Assembly: GCA_964482235.1 (NCBI GenBank)
Contig: CAYZWU010000026.1
Coordinates: 9,220 to 73,219 of the forward strand
Length of the DNA stretch: 64,000 bases
Direction: 5' to 3'
Source: CAYZWU01 sp964482235
Lineage (GTDB): Bacteria > Planctomycetota > B15-G4 > CAYZWU01
The notes beneath the pieces are model-generated. The model was not told the DNA's origin and did no database searches. It was given only the letters and a program-made list of their open reading frames with translations. The translations under genes were made by a program, and so were the position numbers. This document shows, piece after piece, positions 37,125-45,795 of this stretch (position 1 is its first letter; each line of letters starts with the position of its first letter).

Positions 37125-39133
37125 GAGATGCTTCCTTCGCTTGACGATTTCCCGGGTTGCAAGGACTCGTTCTCCTCCTTCAGGATGCCTCTCTCGACGA
37201 AGTCCTCGTGGATGAAGTCGAGATCCAGCTCGTGCAGCGTCTCGCGGGTCGGAATCCCGTCCCGGTTCCAGCCCTTGAACTCGTAGTACTTGTCCATCAG
37301 CTCCTCTTCGAGCTCGGGGAACCTCTTCTTCCAGTGATCGGCCGGCGGTTTCTCGTCCTTGCGCGTCATCCCCCTTCGAAGGTTGTTGGCGCGAACGATG
37401 TTGCGGTTCCTCCTGGTCAGGTGCGTCAGGCCGGCCTCGCCGATGTCGAAGCCCGTTGCCGCGGAGATCAGGATGGGCAGGTTGTGGATGTGGAAGGGCG
37501 GCTTAAGGGGGAAGGACGACAATCCGGCGCACATCCCGGTGACGTCGTCGATGTAGTGCATCATCTCCTGCCAGTTGACGATCTCGCACGTGGCCTCGAT
37601 GGTCGGGTAGTTGGGGATCGAGTTCTCGCCGCGGATCTCCCAGTTCAGGAAGTACTCCTTGATCTTCTCGTCGGGAACCTGGATCCAGTCCTTGCAGAAC
37701 TCCTCTCGCTGCTCCCTGGTGGGGAAGGGCGCCTGGGGGAAGTTGCCCTCGATCTGGGTGATGTTGATCTTCTCTCCCGTGGAATACATGAGGAAGTAGA
37801 TCGGGTTCAACATACCCAGCTTGAGCGGAAGCTGCTCGTGCTTCTTGATGTTGTTGTGCGCGTACTTCATGGCGCCTTTGCCGATCTCCTTGGCCGCCCA
37901 GTGGGTACCGTTGGCCAGGATGTCGCCGATCCCCTCCCGCCGGACGATCCTGTCGAGCAGCCAGTAGAAACGACCCTCGTTGTCTTCGGGCCATCCCTCC
38001 ATGTCCTTGTCGGTCAGGATGCCCGCCTCGTGAAGCTCGACCGCGAAGGCCATGGTCTGCGGCGCGGTGAACGAGTCCACGCCATGCTCGGTGGCCTTCT
38101 GGGCGATCCTGAGTCCGAACTCCAGGTCGGAGAAGGCTCCCATCGTGTAGGTGAGCTTCGAGAAGCACTTCATCATGTAGGAGCAGAGCCGGGTGTCGAC
38201 GGAGATGGCCGCCCCGCACTTCATGGGGCAGTTGTGGCAGCTCAGCAGCCTGGTCCGCATCGTCTCCATCGTGTTCGTCCACAGCTTCTGGATCTCGTCG
38301 GTCCAGAAGCCTTTCCTGCGGACGCGGGCATTGCCCCATGCAAAGTTCTCGGTGTGCCACTTCTCGTCATGGATCGCCATCTCCTGCGGCGATCCGAGCC
38401 CGGCCAGGATCGGCATGACGCCGGGGATCGGTTTCTCATTCCGTTGCTTGATGAACCTCAACGCCTCGTTGCAGAGCTGGATGAACTCCTCTGGGCGGGC
38501 GATGTTGATGTCCTTCGTACCGCGAACGGCAACGGCCTTGAGCTTCTTGTCTCCCATGACGGCGCCGAGGCCCAGGCGGCTGGCGCTCGACCGACCCTGC
38601 TCGACGGAAGCGAAGAACACCCGGTTCTCGCCGGCCAGCCCGATGGACGCCACCTGGGCGTGGGGCTCGTTCAGCTCCTGTCGAATGAGCTCCGCCGTCT
38701 CGAGCGTGCCCAGGCCGCTCAGATGAGAGGCGTCGCGTATCTCCACCTTGTCGTCGCGGATCCAGAGGTAGACGAGCTCGGGAGACTTGCCGCGCACGAT
38801 CAACTTGTCGTAGCCGGCGTGCTTCAGCTCGGGACCCCAGAACCCTCCCATCATCGAGAAGGCGAACAGCCGGGTCTGTGGTGAGAGCGTGGACAGGATC
38901 GTGCGATTGCAACCGGGAGCCGGCGTGCCGGTCAGAAGGCCGGTTCCGAAGATGAGCAAATTGTCCTCGGAGAACGGTTCGGTCTCTGGAGGCACCCTGT
39001 CCCAGAAGAGCCTGGCGTTGGTTCCCAGTCCGCCCAGGTGCAGCTCCGTGTGCCGCGGGTCCGTGGGAACCCTCTCGATGCTGCCCCTGGTGAGATCGAT
39101 CTCCAGATTGAACCCTATCTCGGCATACCTCAT
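37121..39133 (-). CDS. bamB: BamB-like class II benzoyl-CoA reductase catalytic subunit (AOR family, tungsten)
   Basis: 670 residues; ATG preceded by AGAGGT. It is an aldehyde:ferredoxin oxidoreductase family enzyme whose N-terminus (MRYAEIGFNLEIDLTRG) and length resemble BamB. The [4Fe-4S] ligands are Cys299, Cys302, Cys306 (SCHNCPMKCG) and probably Cys535 (TGMCAGLSSF). From memory of the published BamBC structure, the active site uses Glu251, Glu257, His260 and the tungsten ligand Cys322; here the segment EMAIHDEKWHTENF places Glu251, Glu257 and His260 at identical numbers, and YMMKC puts a Cys at 323. BamB dearomatises benzoyl-CoA to the 1,5-dienoyl-CoA. No bamA, Q, R or Y is in the window, so the true substrate could be another cyclic acyl-CoA. 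Confidence 0.88.
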   Translation of the reverse strand: MRYAEIGFNLEIDLTRGSIERVPTDPRHTELHLGGLGTNARLFWDRVPPETEPFSEDNLLIFGTGLLTGTPAPGCNRTILSTLSPQTRLFAFSMMGGFWGPELKHAGYDKLIVRGKSPELVYLWIRDDKVEIRDASHLSGLGTLETAELIRQELNEPHAQVASIGLAGENRVFFASVEQGRSSASRLGLGAVMGDKKLKAVAVRGTKDINIARPEEFIQLCNEALRFIKQRNEKPIPGVMPILAGLGSPQEMAIHDEKWHTENFAWGNARVRRKGFWTDEIQKLWTNTMETMRTRLLSCHNCPMKCGAAISVDTRLCSYMMKCFSKLTYTMGAFSDLEFGLRIAQKATEHGVDSFTAPQTMAFAVELHEAGILTDKDMEGWPEDNEGRFYWLLDRIVRREGIGDILANGTHWAAKEIGKGAMKYAHNNIKKHEQLPLKLGMLNPIYFLMYSTGEKINITQIEGNFPQAPFPTREQREEFCKDWIQVPDEKIKEYFLNWEIRGENSIPNYPTIEATCEIVNWQEMMHYIDDVTGMCAGLSSFPLKPPFHIHNLPILISAATGFDIGEAGLTHLTRRNRNIVRANNLRRGMTRKDEKPPADHWKKRFPELEEELMDKYYEFKGWNRDGIPTRETLHELDLDFIHEDFVERGILKEENESLQPGKSSSEGSIS

Positions 39134-39252
39134 GCAACTACCTCTTCTGTTCCGCTTCGAGACGATGCGGCCGCTCGAGATCCGCCACGAGCGCCGGCGG
39201 TCAGGTCGGAATAAAGGTTTTTTTTTACCAAAATTCGAATTGAATAAAAACG

Positions 39253-39281
39253 ATTAGAAGAAGACTCCTCTTCGTATGCAA
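39253..39281 (-). promoter_or_regulatory. possible sigma-70-type promoter of the bam-like operon
   Basis: On the minus strand, TTGCAT (39281-39276) and TCTAAT (39258-39253) are separated by 17 nt, about 120 nt upstream of the bamB-like start. The match is moderate (4/6 and 5/6), and an AT-rich tract follows it. No experimental support. Confidence 0.3.
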
Positions 39282-39399
39282 CATGTAAGAGTAATAGCAC
39301 ATCCGGTTGGTCCCCATGAGCTTAAAATCGTCGTTGCAGGAGTCACGGGGGCGGCCCTGTAGCATCGGATATCATCAAGCGGAGAAGGAGAGGACTGCG

Positions 39400-40128
39400 T
39401 CAAGGCTGAGTTCTCGCCCTTTCAGCCTTGTTGGCGAAGACCGTGGCAACGATCGGCATCGATATGGGCAATGTGGCATAAGCGAAACCGGCGAAGACGG
39501 CCACCGAGGGCGGACAAGCCCCCGCGACAACGGCGGAAAGCAGACCCGTACCGCACATGGTCGTGAATGACCATACCTCCTCCCTGGTCTTGATCCGCTC
39601 GAACTCGTTCAGGTTGAGATCAGCGGAGAGCAGGGAACGGAAGTTGAGAAGAGCCAGCAGGGCGGTGAGTGCCGAGAATCCGATCCCGTAGACCACGAAG
39701 AGACCCAGGAGCTCGGAGTTGTGATGAAGCACGAAGGACGTTGGAAACCAGCCGGCGCTGATCCAGGCGAAGAGGGCCGAGAAAACCATCTTGAGCGGAT
39801 ACACATAGACGAGCATCACGAAGATGAGGGCCAGGCTGATCAGTATCGAGAGGTTGTCTTCCATTCCGCTCCGGCGGCTCCACTTGCGGTGGGCTATCCA
39901 GAAGGAGGCGATGGTGGCGAAGCTCGCGGCAAAGGTGGGGATTGCCTTCAATGCGGCCATCAGCTCCTGATAGCTGTTCGGAATCTTGCCGCTGGTGATC
40001 ACGAGAAGAGTTATGGCGAAAGCGAATGCCGCGTCGGTGAAGGTCTCGAGCCGTGTCATTTCCGCACCGCGCAGCCGGAAGCTCTTCTGAACCGGCAGCC
40101 GGGCGAGTTGTTCTTCCGTCCAGGGAAT
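39400..40128 (-). CDS. TMEM175/DUF1211-family potassium channel
   Basis: Integral membrane protein with the family's N-terminal helix RLETFTDAAFAFAITLLV (the RxxxFxD signature) and about six hydrophobic segments, including ASFATIASFWIAHRKW. Bacterial homologues are K+-selective leak channels built from one six-helix repeat per chain. An ATG at 40059 gives 219 residues, but the frame upstream encodes the conserved-looking segment QKSFRLRGAE with no ATG, GTG or TTG. An ATT at 40128 lies 7 nt after AGGAG and would give 242 residues. I chose it with moderate confidence. It lies just upstream of, and on the same strand as, the bam-like operon but is separated by a 266-bp gap. Confidence 0.78.
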   Translation of the reverse strand: MPWTEEQLARLPVQKSFRLRGAEMTRLETFTDAAFAFAITLLVITSGKIPNSYQELMAALKAIPTFAASFATIASFWIAHRKWSRRSGMEDNLSILISLALIFVMLVYVYPLKMVFSALFAWISAGWFPTSFVLHHNSELLGLFVVYGIGFSALTALLALLNFRSLLSADLNLNEFERIKTREEVWSFTTMCGTGLLSAVVAGACPPSVAVFAGFAYATLPISMPIVATVFANKAERARTQP

Positions 40129-40161
40129 TGCCTTGCTCCTTAAAAAAATCGCGTGGTCGAT

Positions 40162-42315
40162 CTACTCCTCGCGCTCGAGACGACATGGGATGCCGGACTG
40201 GGCCCAGCCGCCGGTCCCCCGGGCGCAGGAGGCGGGATCATCGCTGATCAGCACATTGCAGTTTGACTCTACCCATCCTCCGAGAGGATCGTCTTCCCGC
40301 TCGGGAAACCACCAGCCGTGCTGGGTGTCCACGATGGAAGGGGGAACCAGGCGGGAGAGCCTGATCCTCTGACGCATCTGTCCGTACTCGGTCTTGATGC
40401 GAACCCAGTCCCCCTCGTCGAAGCCAAGCCTGGATGCCGTGTCCGGATGCACGGAGACAAGCGGATCCGGACAGAGAGCCCGGGCCGTGGGCCACTGGCG
40501 TTGCTCGGAGTGATACATCGGGTTGAAGTTGCTGCCCGTGATGAGGGTGAGGGGAAAACGAACGTCCGTCTCCTTGACAGGATGCGGGCGCGGCAGCGGA
40601 TCGCACCCCAGTTCGGAAAAAATGGACGAGCGCAGTTCGACCTTGCCCGATGGCGTGCCGAAGCCGAGTTTTCGCGCGCGCCCCGGTTCGGCCCTTTCCG
40701 AGAGAGCTCGCCGCTCGATGAGATCGTCGAAGCTCATGCCGGCTGGTGCCAGCCGATAGTTGCAGACGTCGCGGGCCGTGTCCCAGGGCCACTGCTCCGC
40801 CTGTCCGAGCCGGCGGCCGAGTTCCATCCAGAGCTCGTAATCGCTTCGCCGTTCGGCAAGGGGAGCCAGGGCACGGGGAAGAGCGATGCAGCTTGTCCCA
40901 TGGACGATCAGGTCGTCCCGTTCCACGGTGCAGGCGGCAGGCAGGACGAAGTCGGCCAGCGCGGCTGTGGGCGTCATGTAGTAGTCCATCACGACGAGCA
41001 GGTCGAGAGCCATCAACGCTTCCATCGTGCGGTGCGGATCGGCAAGGCTGAGCAGGGGATTGGACGCATAGGTGAACAGAGCCCGCACCGGGTAGGGCTT
41101 TCCCGTTGCCATGGCGTGGAAGATCTCGCGCGGCGAGGCGACAACGGCGGTCGACGATTCGATCGGCGCGAGGAAGTCGCTCGGAAGGCGGCTCACGGCT
41201 GCGCGGTGACGCTCCCAGGCCGCAAAGGAGAAGAGTGGGTGCACGTCGCTGCCGATCAGCTTGGCACGCTGTTCTGGGGGGAGGGCCTCGTTCTCTTCCA
41301 TTTCCAGGTTGGTCCGGACCTTGATCATGCTTGCGGCTTTGCCGATACGGTCTCCGCCTGCCACGTCGAGGTTGCCCGTGATCGCACGGAGGATCGATCT
41401 GGCATGGGCCGTGGCCTGGGCGTTGGGGCCGATCTTGTCCGGTCCATATCCCCAGCAGAAGGCGGCCGGCCTGGACGCGGCATAGAGCCGCGCCGAGGCC
41501 ACGATGTCGTCCTCGGGAATTCCCGTGACCGGGGAGACCGCTTCCGGAGGGTACTCCTCGGCAAGTGAGCGCACCTCCTCGAAACCGATGGTCCATTGAT
41601 CGACGAACGACCTGTCATGGAGCTGCTCCCTGCAGATTACATGGATCCAGCCGAGCATCAGGACAGGATCCGTCCCGGGCCGCAGGGGCAGCCACAGGTC
41701 CGACATTTCGGCTTCCGGAGTACGGCGAGGATCCACGGTGATGAAGCGGGCACCCCTTTCCCGGGCCTTGCGCAGGGAGTGCCAGACGGTGACCGGTGCG
41801 GAGACCGAGCGGCACGAGCCCCAGATCACCACGCAGCGGGCAAAATCGATGTCCGGATCGGGCATCTGTCCGCAGATCGCTCCCTCGACCACCGCCGAAG
41901 GGCAGTAGCAGACCGGATTCGCACCGGTGCGGTTGGGGGAGCCGAAGATGTTGAGGAACCGGACGAAGTCCCACTCGTAGGTGCGGTACGTGCCGCGGGT
42001 CACCGCCGCGGTCTCTGCGCCGAACCGGTCCTTCAGATCTGCCAGGCGTTCGGCAATCTCGTCCAGAGCGGCGTCCCAGCCGATTCGTTCCCATCGTCCG
42101 CTTCCCCGGCTGCCGGAGCGGCGCAACGGATAGTCGAGACGTTTCCTGTTGTAGAGATGCTCCAGGATCAGCTTCCCGCGGCTGCAGATGCGCCCTCGAT
42201 TGGTCGTGTGATCAGGATCTCCCTGAACATCCGTGGCCTGACCGTTCTCGAAGGTCATCAGCAGCCCGCATCGGGCGTGGCAGAGTCCGCACCAGGTCGG
42301 TCGTGTTTCTCTCAC
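40162..42315 (-). CDS. Mo/W-bis-pterin oxidoreductase (DMSO reductase family), acetylene-hydratase-like
   Basis: 717 residues from a GTG at 42315 with GAGGAAAG upstream. The N-terminal [4Fe-4S] site is Cys9, Cys12, Cys16 and Cys44. The domain order is that of the DMSO reductase family, with pterin-binding segments WGSCRSVSAP, VDPRRTPEAEMSDLWLPLRPGTD, a C-terminal RxxRSxxxP-type loop and the terminal barrel (HPDTASRLGFDEGDWVRIKT). Cys136/Cys138 (NPVCYCPS) fall where this group has its metal-ligating Cys. The sequence style resembles acetylene hydratase, but residue 13, which I recall as the catalytic Asp there, is His here. No signal peptide, so cytoplasmic. Substrate unknown; its closeness to the bam-like operon suggests anaerobic catabolism. 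Confidence 0.75.
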   Translation of the reverse strand: MRETRPTWCGLCHARCGLLMTFENGQATDVQGDPDHTTNRGRICSRGKLILEHLYNRKRLDYPLRRSGSRGSGRWERIGWDAALDEIAERLADLKDRFGAETAAVTRGTYRTYEWDFVRFLNIFGSPNRTGANPVCYCPSAVVEGAICGQMPDPDIDFARCVVIWGSCRSVSAPVTVWHSLRKARERGARFITVDPRRTPEAEMSDLWLPLRPGTDPVLMLGWIHVICREQLHDRSFVDQWTIGFEEVRSLAEEYPPEAVSPVTGIPEDDIVASARLYAASRPAAFCWGYGPDKIGPNAQATAHARSILRAITGNLDVAGGDRIGKAASMIKVRTNLEMEENEALPPEQRAKLIGSDVHPLFSFAAWERHRAAVSRLPSDFLAPIESSTAVVASPREIFHAMATGKPYPVRALFTYASNPLLSLADPHRTMEALMALDLLVVMDYYMTPTAALADFVLPAACTVERDDLIVHGTSCIALPRALAPLAERRSDYELWMELGRRLGQAEQWPWDTARDVCNYRLAPAGMSFDDLIERRALSERAEPGRARKLGFGTPSGKVELRSSIFSELGCDPLPRPHPVKETDVRFPLTLITGSNFNPMYHSEQRQWPTARALCPDPLVSVHPDTASRLGFDEGDWVRIKTEYGQMRQRIRLSRLVPPSIVDTQHGWWFPEREDDPLGGWVESNCNVLISDDPASCARGTGGWAQSGIPCRLEREE

Positions 42316-42386
42316 TGTCTTTCCTCGATGTGCCTGGCTGGTGTCCGATCAGTTCGTATTTTTCGGGCTGCCGAGCAGCGGGGTAG

Positions 42387-43349
42387 CTATTTTCGCTCGA
42401 GCCGGCCCCCGCGCACCTCGAGCCGGATCCGGTAGAGCGACGTGCGGGCGGTGATGAACAGGGTCCTGCCCCCGGAGCCTCCAAAGCAGCAGTTCGCCGG
42501 ACTCTCGGGGACATCGATCTTCGTGACGAGCCGGCCCTGGGGGTTCCACACCCAGATGCAGCCCTGCCCGGCGCAGTACACGTTGCCGCGCTCGTCGATC
42601 GTCATGCCGTCGCCGCCGCCGCGCGCATCGAGATTCATGCCGGCCCACTTTTTCCCGTTCTCCAGGAGCCCGTCCTTCCGGACGGCGTAGGACCAGATCG
42701 TCTTGGCGGCGTTGTCGGCCACGTACAGGGTCCTGCCGTCCAGGGAGAGGACGAGGCCGTTCGGCCGAACGAGATCGTCGATCACACGGAGAAGTTCGCC
42801 GCTGGGACGCAGGTAGTAGACTCCCTCCACATCCATCTCCATGTCATCGCGCTTTCCATATCGGGGGTCGGTGAAGTAGATCCCACCCCGGGCGTCGATG
42901 GCAAGATCGTTGGGGCTGTTCAGCTTCTTGCCGCCAAACCCGTCGGCGAGAACCTCGATCTGGCCGTCGGCCAGACGCGCGAGGCGGCGGTTGCCGCCTT
43001 CGCAGATCAAGAGGGCGCCTTCGGGAGTCACCATCAAGCCGTTGGCTGCCCCGGAGTCCTCGCGAAGCACGGTCACCACCTTTCCGATGGGATCGAAGCG
43101 GAGGATGCGGGAGTTGGGGATATCGGTGAAGTATATCGAGCCGGCTGCGTCCGCGGCAGGGCCCTCGGTGAACCGGAAATCGCCGGCGATCTTCTCGATC
43201 GCGGCATCGGGGGCCAGGATATCCCCTTCTCCCGATCCTGATCGGGCCGCCGCGTCCTCCTGATGGATCGGAGAACCGCCGGAGCCGGATGCGGCATTCC
43301 CCAAGGCGGAAAGGGAAAGAAACAGGAGAGCAAGAATCGTGATCCTCAT
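42387..43349 (-). CDS. secreted SMP-30/gluconolactonase-like protein
   Basis: 320 residues from the ATG at 43349, with GGGAGG 7 nt upstream. A signal peptide (MRITILALLFLSLSALGNA) is followed by a six-bladed SMP-30-type propeller: FTEGPAADAAGSIYFTD, NSPNDLAIDARGGIYFTD, RPNGLVLSLDGRTLYVADN, GGGDGMTIDERGNVYCAG. The metal-binding Glu of FTEGP and Asn/Asp of SPNDL and LYVADN are all present, so it is probably an active lactonase or related hydrolase. Exported. It lies 71 bp upstream of the Mo/W oxidoreductase gene on the same strand and may share its transcript. Confidence 0.8.
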   Translation of the reverse strand: MRITILALLFLSLSALGNAASGSGGSPIHQEDAAARSGSGEGDILAPDAAIEKIAGDFRFTEGPAADAAGSIYFTDIPNSRILRFDPIGKVVTVLREDSGAANGLMVTPEGALLICEGGNRRLARLADGQIEVLADGFGGKKLNSPNDLAIDARGGIYFTDPRYGKRDDMEMDVEGVYYLRPSGELLRVIDDLVRPNGLVLSLDGRTLYVADNAAKTIWSYAVRKDGLLENGKKWAGMNLDARGGGDGMTIDERGNVYCAGQGCIWVWNPQGRLVTKIDVPESPANCCFGGSGGRTLFITARTSLYRIRLEVRGGRLERK

Positions 43350-43580
43350 GACAAGCCTCCCGGACGCTGCTTCGTCTGCTTTTGAGTCGCGACACCTTCC
43401 GAGTGGATAGCATGCAACAAAGATGAAAGGCAGAAAAATCAAATCTTGCGATTCGGTCGAGTTTTTGTACGCTACGGGGCTTGTACCCGGTCTTGATTGC
43501 CGAGAACAAAACCCCGGTATGGTACCGTGCCGGGCCCGTATTGATCTGATGCACCGGAATGAAGCGAATGGAGTGACACG

Positions 43581-44549
43581 ATGACAGCGCAGGATACCAC
43601 TGAAAAGAGGCCTCTCTGGTTGTTGATGGAAGAGAAGATCCTCGAGCTGGGCCCCCAGGCCATGGGAGGGGACAATCTGGAGCAGAGCATCCGGAAGATG
43701 GCCGCGGACCTTGACAAGACCGGCTATAACGTCTCGCTGAACGGGGGAAATCTGCTCCGTCTGAGGTGGGCCGTCAAGGAGATGCTCAAGGTCGGAAAGC
43801 CGTTTTTGACCGATTTCAACGACGCCCTCTCGGGCCTCGTCCTCGAGGACGTGGTCGATCCGCACAGGGCAACGTCGAAGCTGATCGCCCAGGTGGGGGA
43901 GACATGGCCGAGCATGCAGGCGTCGGACCGCAAGGGCGACATCCTTCAGATCATCGAGAAGAAGAAGCTCGACCTGCTCGTCGACAAGGCCAAGGGCCTT
44001 TCGGGCGATGAAGGCATCCGCCTCCTCATCGTGGAGGGCATTCCCTCGGAAGTGGTCACCGCCGTCCTGGAGATCTCGGACGAGAAGTTCGGCCAGGTGA
44101 ACGCCGCGGTCGAGGCGGAGCTCGCCGAGAGGGAAAGAGTCAAGAAGCTTGTCGAGTCCAAGGAAGGGGAATCGCCGGAAGACATGGTCAAGCACCTGAT
44201 CAACGAGAACGTGGCGGATCAGCTGATTCTCGAGCTGGCCGGCGTCGAGGCGAGCGTGCTCGAAACGGTCAACAAGGCGATGGAAGAGGAGCTGGCTGAG
44301 AAAAAGAGGCTCGAGGAGGAGGAGGCTTCGCGAAAGGCCGCCGAGGCGGCCGGTCCCCCGCTGGAGGAGATTCCGTCCGACGAGATGCTCGACTACATCG
44401 AGTCGATTCGCGAGATCATGGAATTCTCCGATCAGGAGAAGGAGATCAGGGCGATGTGCGAGCAGAGCAGCATCCCCAACTGTATCGTGGACGTGGCCGT
44501 GACGGAACCCGACAGGCTCGACGAGCTGGAAGAAAAGGCTGAAGGCTGA
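43581..44549 (+). CDS. acidic helical cytoplasmic protein, unrecognised
   Basis: 322 residues; ATG with GGAG 9 nt upstream. I do not recognise a family. The protein is very rich in Glu, Lys and Leu and looks mostly helical, with a charged coiled-coil-like stretch (about 200-250, EEELAEKKRLEEEEASRKAAE). There is no signal peptide or membrane segment. The final 60 residues contain two Cys (MCEQSSIPNC). It is followed at 78 bp by another small unknown gene, which could be a partner. Divergent from the SMP-30-like gene. Confidence 0.6.
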   Translation: MTAQDTTEKRPLWLLMEEKILELGPQAMGGDNLEQSIRKMAADLDKTGYNVSLNGGNLLRLRWAVKEMLKVGKPFLTDFNDALSGLVLEDVVDPHRATSKLIAQVGETWPSMQASDRKGDILQIIEKKKLDLLVDKAKGLSGDEGIRLLIVEGIPSEVVTAVLEISDEKFGQVNAAVEAELAERERVKKLVESKEGESPEDMVKHLINENVADQLILELAGVEASVLETVNKAMEEELAEKKRLEEEEASRKAAEAAGPPLEEIPSDEMLDYIESIREIMEFSDQEKEIRAMCEQSSIPNCIVDVAVTEPDRLDELEEKAEG

Positions 44550-44626
44550 TCGCCTTCATCGCCGCCCGAAGGAACCACCTCGCGCCGTTCGTCTGATCTG
44601 ATTTCCCACCGGTCCATCGGGGTACT

Positions 44627-44959
44627 GTGTCGTCATCCCGATGGATCAGCATGCTTTACAATGCCTTCGGCTGGGAGTTCAAGGAGCCGGCGAACTACAT
44701 CTACGAGGTGATCGCCGAGCGGGGGGATTCGAACATGTCGTGGGCTGTTTTTCCCTGGGTCTTCGAACGATATCACGGCTGCGAGACCGATCACGCGGGA
44801 ATGGCTCAGTATCTTGCCGCGCACCTCTGCTCCATCATGGGATGGACCGCGGCTCCGCAGGACGGAGACTCTGTCGAAGTGTCGATCAGCTTTCGCGACC
44901 AGGGCGGCGGCGAGTTCAACAATCCCATTGCGGAGACAAAGGAGACGATGTCAGCATGA
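44627..44959 (+). CDS. small unknown protein
   Basis: 110 residues from a GTG, or 102 from an ATG at 44651. No family recognised. The composition is protein-like: YNAFGWEFKEPANYIYEV, SWAVFPWVFERYHGCETDHAGM, and SFRDQGGGEFNNP. No signal peptide. Weak ribosome-binding site. It probably belongs with the 43581-44549 gene. A further ATG at 44956 overlaps its stop and reads only 19 codons (to 45015). Confidence 0.45.
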   Translation: MSSSRWISMLYNAFGWEFKEPANYIYEVIAERGDSNMSWAVFPWVFERYHGCETDHAGMAQYLAAHLCSIMGWTAAPQDGDSVEVSISFRDQGGGEFNNPIAETKETMSA

Positions 44960-45795
44960 ACGGGATTCTCGATCAGGATGCGGTCCTGGACTCCATCGCG
45001 GTGACTGTTCTGTAGGTTTTATTTCATTCCACTCTCCCTGGCCATTCCACGACGAACGCGATCAGCAGATCGATCTGCTCGGATCCGGGCCGGCCCCTGC
45101 CCGTTTAGATGCGGTGGCGGGGGGGGGTCAATGCGATCACCAACATCTGATGGGCCCTACGAACCTCCTGGGGGATCTTTCAAGACTCTGTTGCGAGCTC
45201 ATTCAGAGAGGTAATATAAAAATATATTGATCTAATGGCGAGTGAAGGAGGAAGGGGCTTCGCCTCACGGAATCATTGGCAGTTTCTGTCTTTGCCGCTC
45301 CGGGGTTCTGATCGTGTAACAGTTTGAAAAAGATGGAAATAGGTCTGTTGACGGCGGGCGTGTTGTTTGTCGACCACTCAAGGATCAAGGATCCCGGGGA
45401 ACGATTCGACAGCCGCTGCCGAGAGTCCGAATGATTGAATCGACGGCTGATTACGGTCCTTCATCAGACCCAGCCCCTGGATTGCATTCGGAATCGTGGT
45501 ATAATGCCCAACTGTTTCACGAGGTAGAAGAAGCTCCGTCAGGAAGCCTACGAAGCCGCTATCAATGGCTTTAATGGCAAGGAATGTTGTTTCTGATCGA
45601 TCCGTCGGGCCTTGCTCGAAAGACCGGGCATGAGCTGACGGTGATGGTATTAGTTGGGTAGAGGTTGGCGATTCCAACACGTGACAATCGGCCTCCCGTG
45701 GAGACCGGCGCGGTTGGATTCCGCAAAAACTTGACAATAGCCGTTCTGGAGGAACCAGACGTTTCCCAATATTGCGGGGAGGTTCGCAAGAAAAC
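44960..45795. other. gene-poor region with possible decayed sequence
   Basis: About 840 bp with no convincing gene. A 19-codon frame that overlaps the previous stop (44956-45015) looks like the truncated beginning of a coupled gene. There is a run of ten G at 45119, an AT-rich patch near 45215-45235, and one RstA-like site at 45315. The minus-strand frame 45378-45839 runs into the next gene's start and has no recognisable content. The region may be the remains of an old deletion. Confidence 0.4.
45315..45329 (-). promoter_or_regulatory. possible RstA-type direct repeat
   Basis: On the minus strand the sequence is TTTCA, 5 nt, TTACA, with half-sites 10 bp apart. The segment GTGTAACAGTTTG closely resembles the site at 55699. 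It is weaker than the other two sites and lies about 470 bp from the next gene, so function is doubtful. Confidence 0.25.

Noticed and set aside
45309..45335. The repeated GTAACAGTTTG sequence (also at 55699) as transposon ends
   Set aside because: The copies lack a linked transposase or target duplication, and the TTACA half-site spacing fits a regulator site better.
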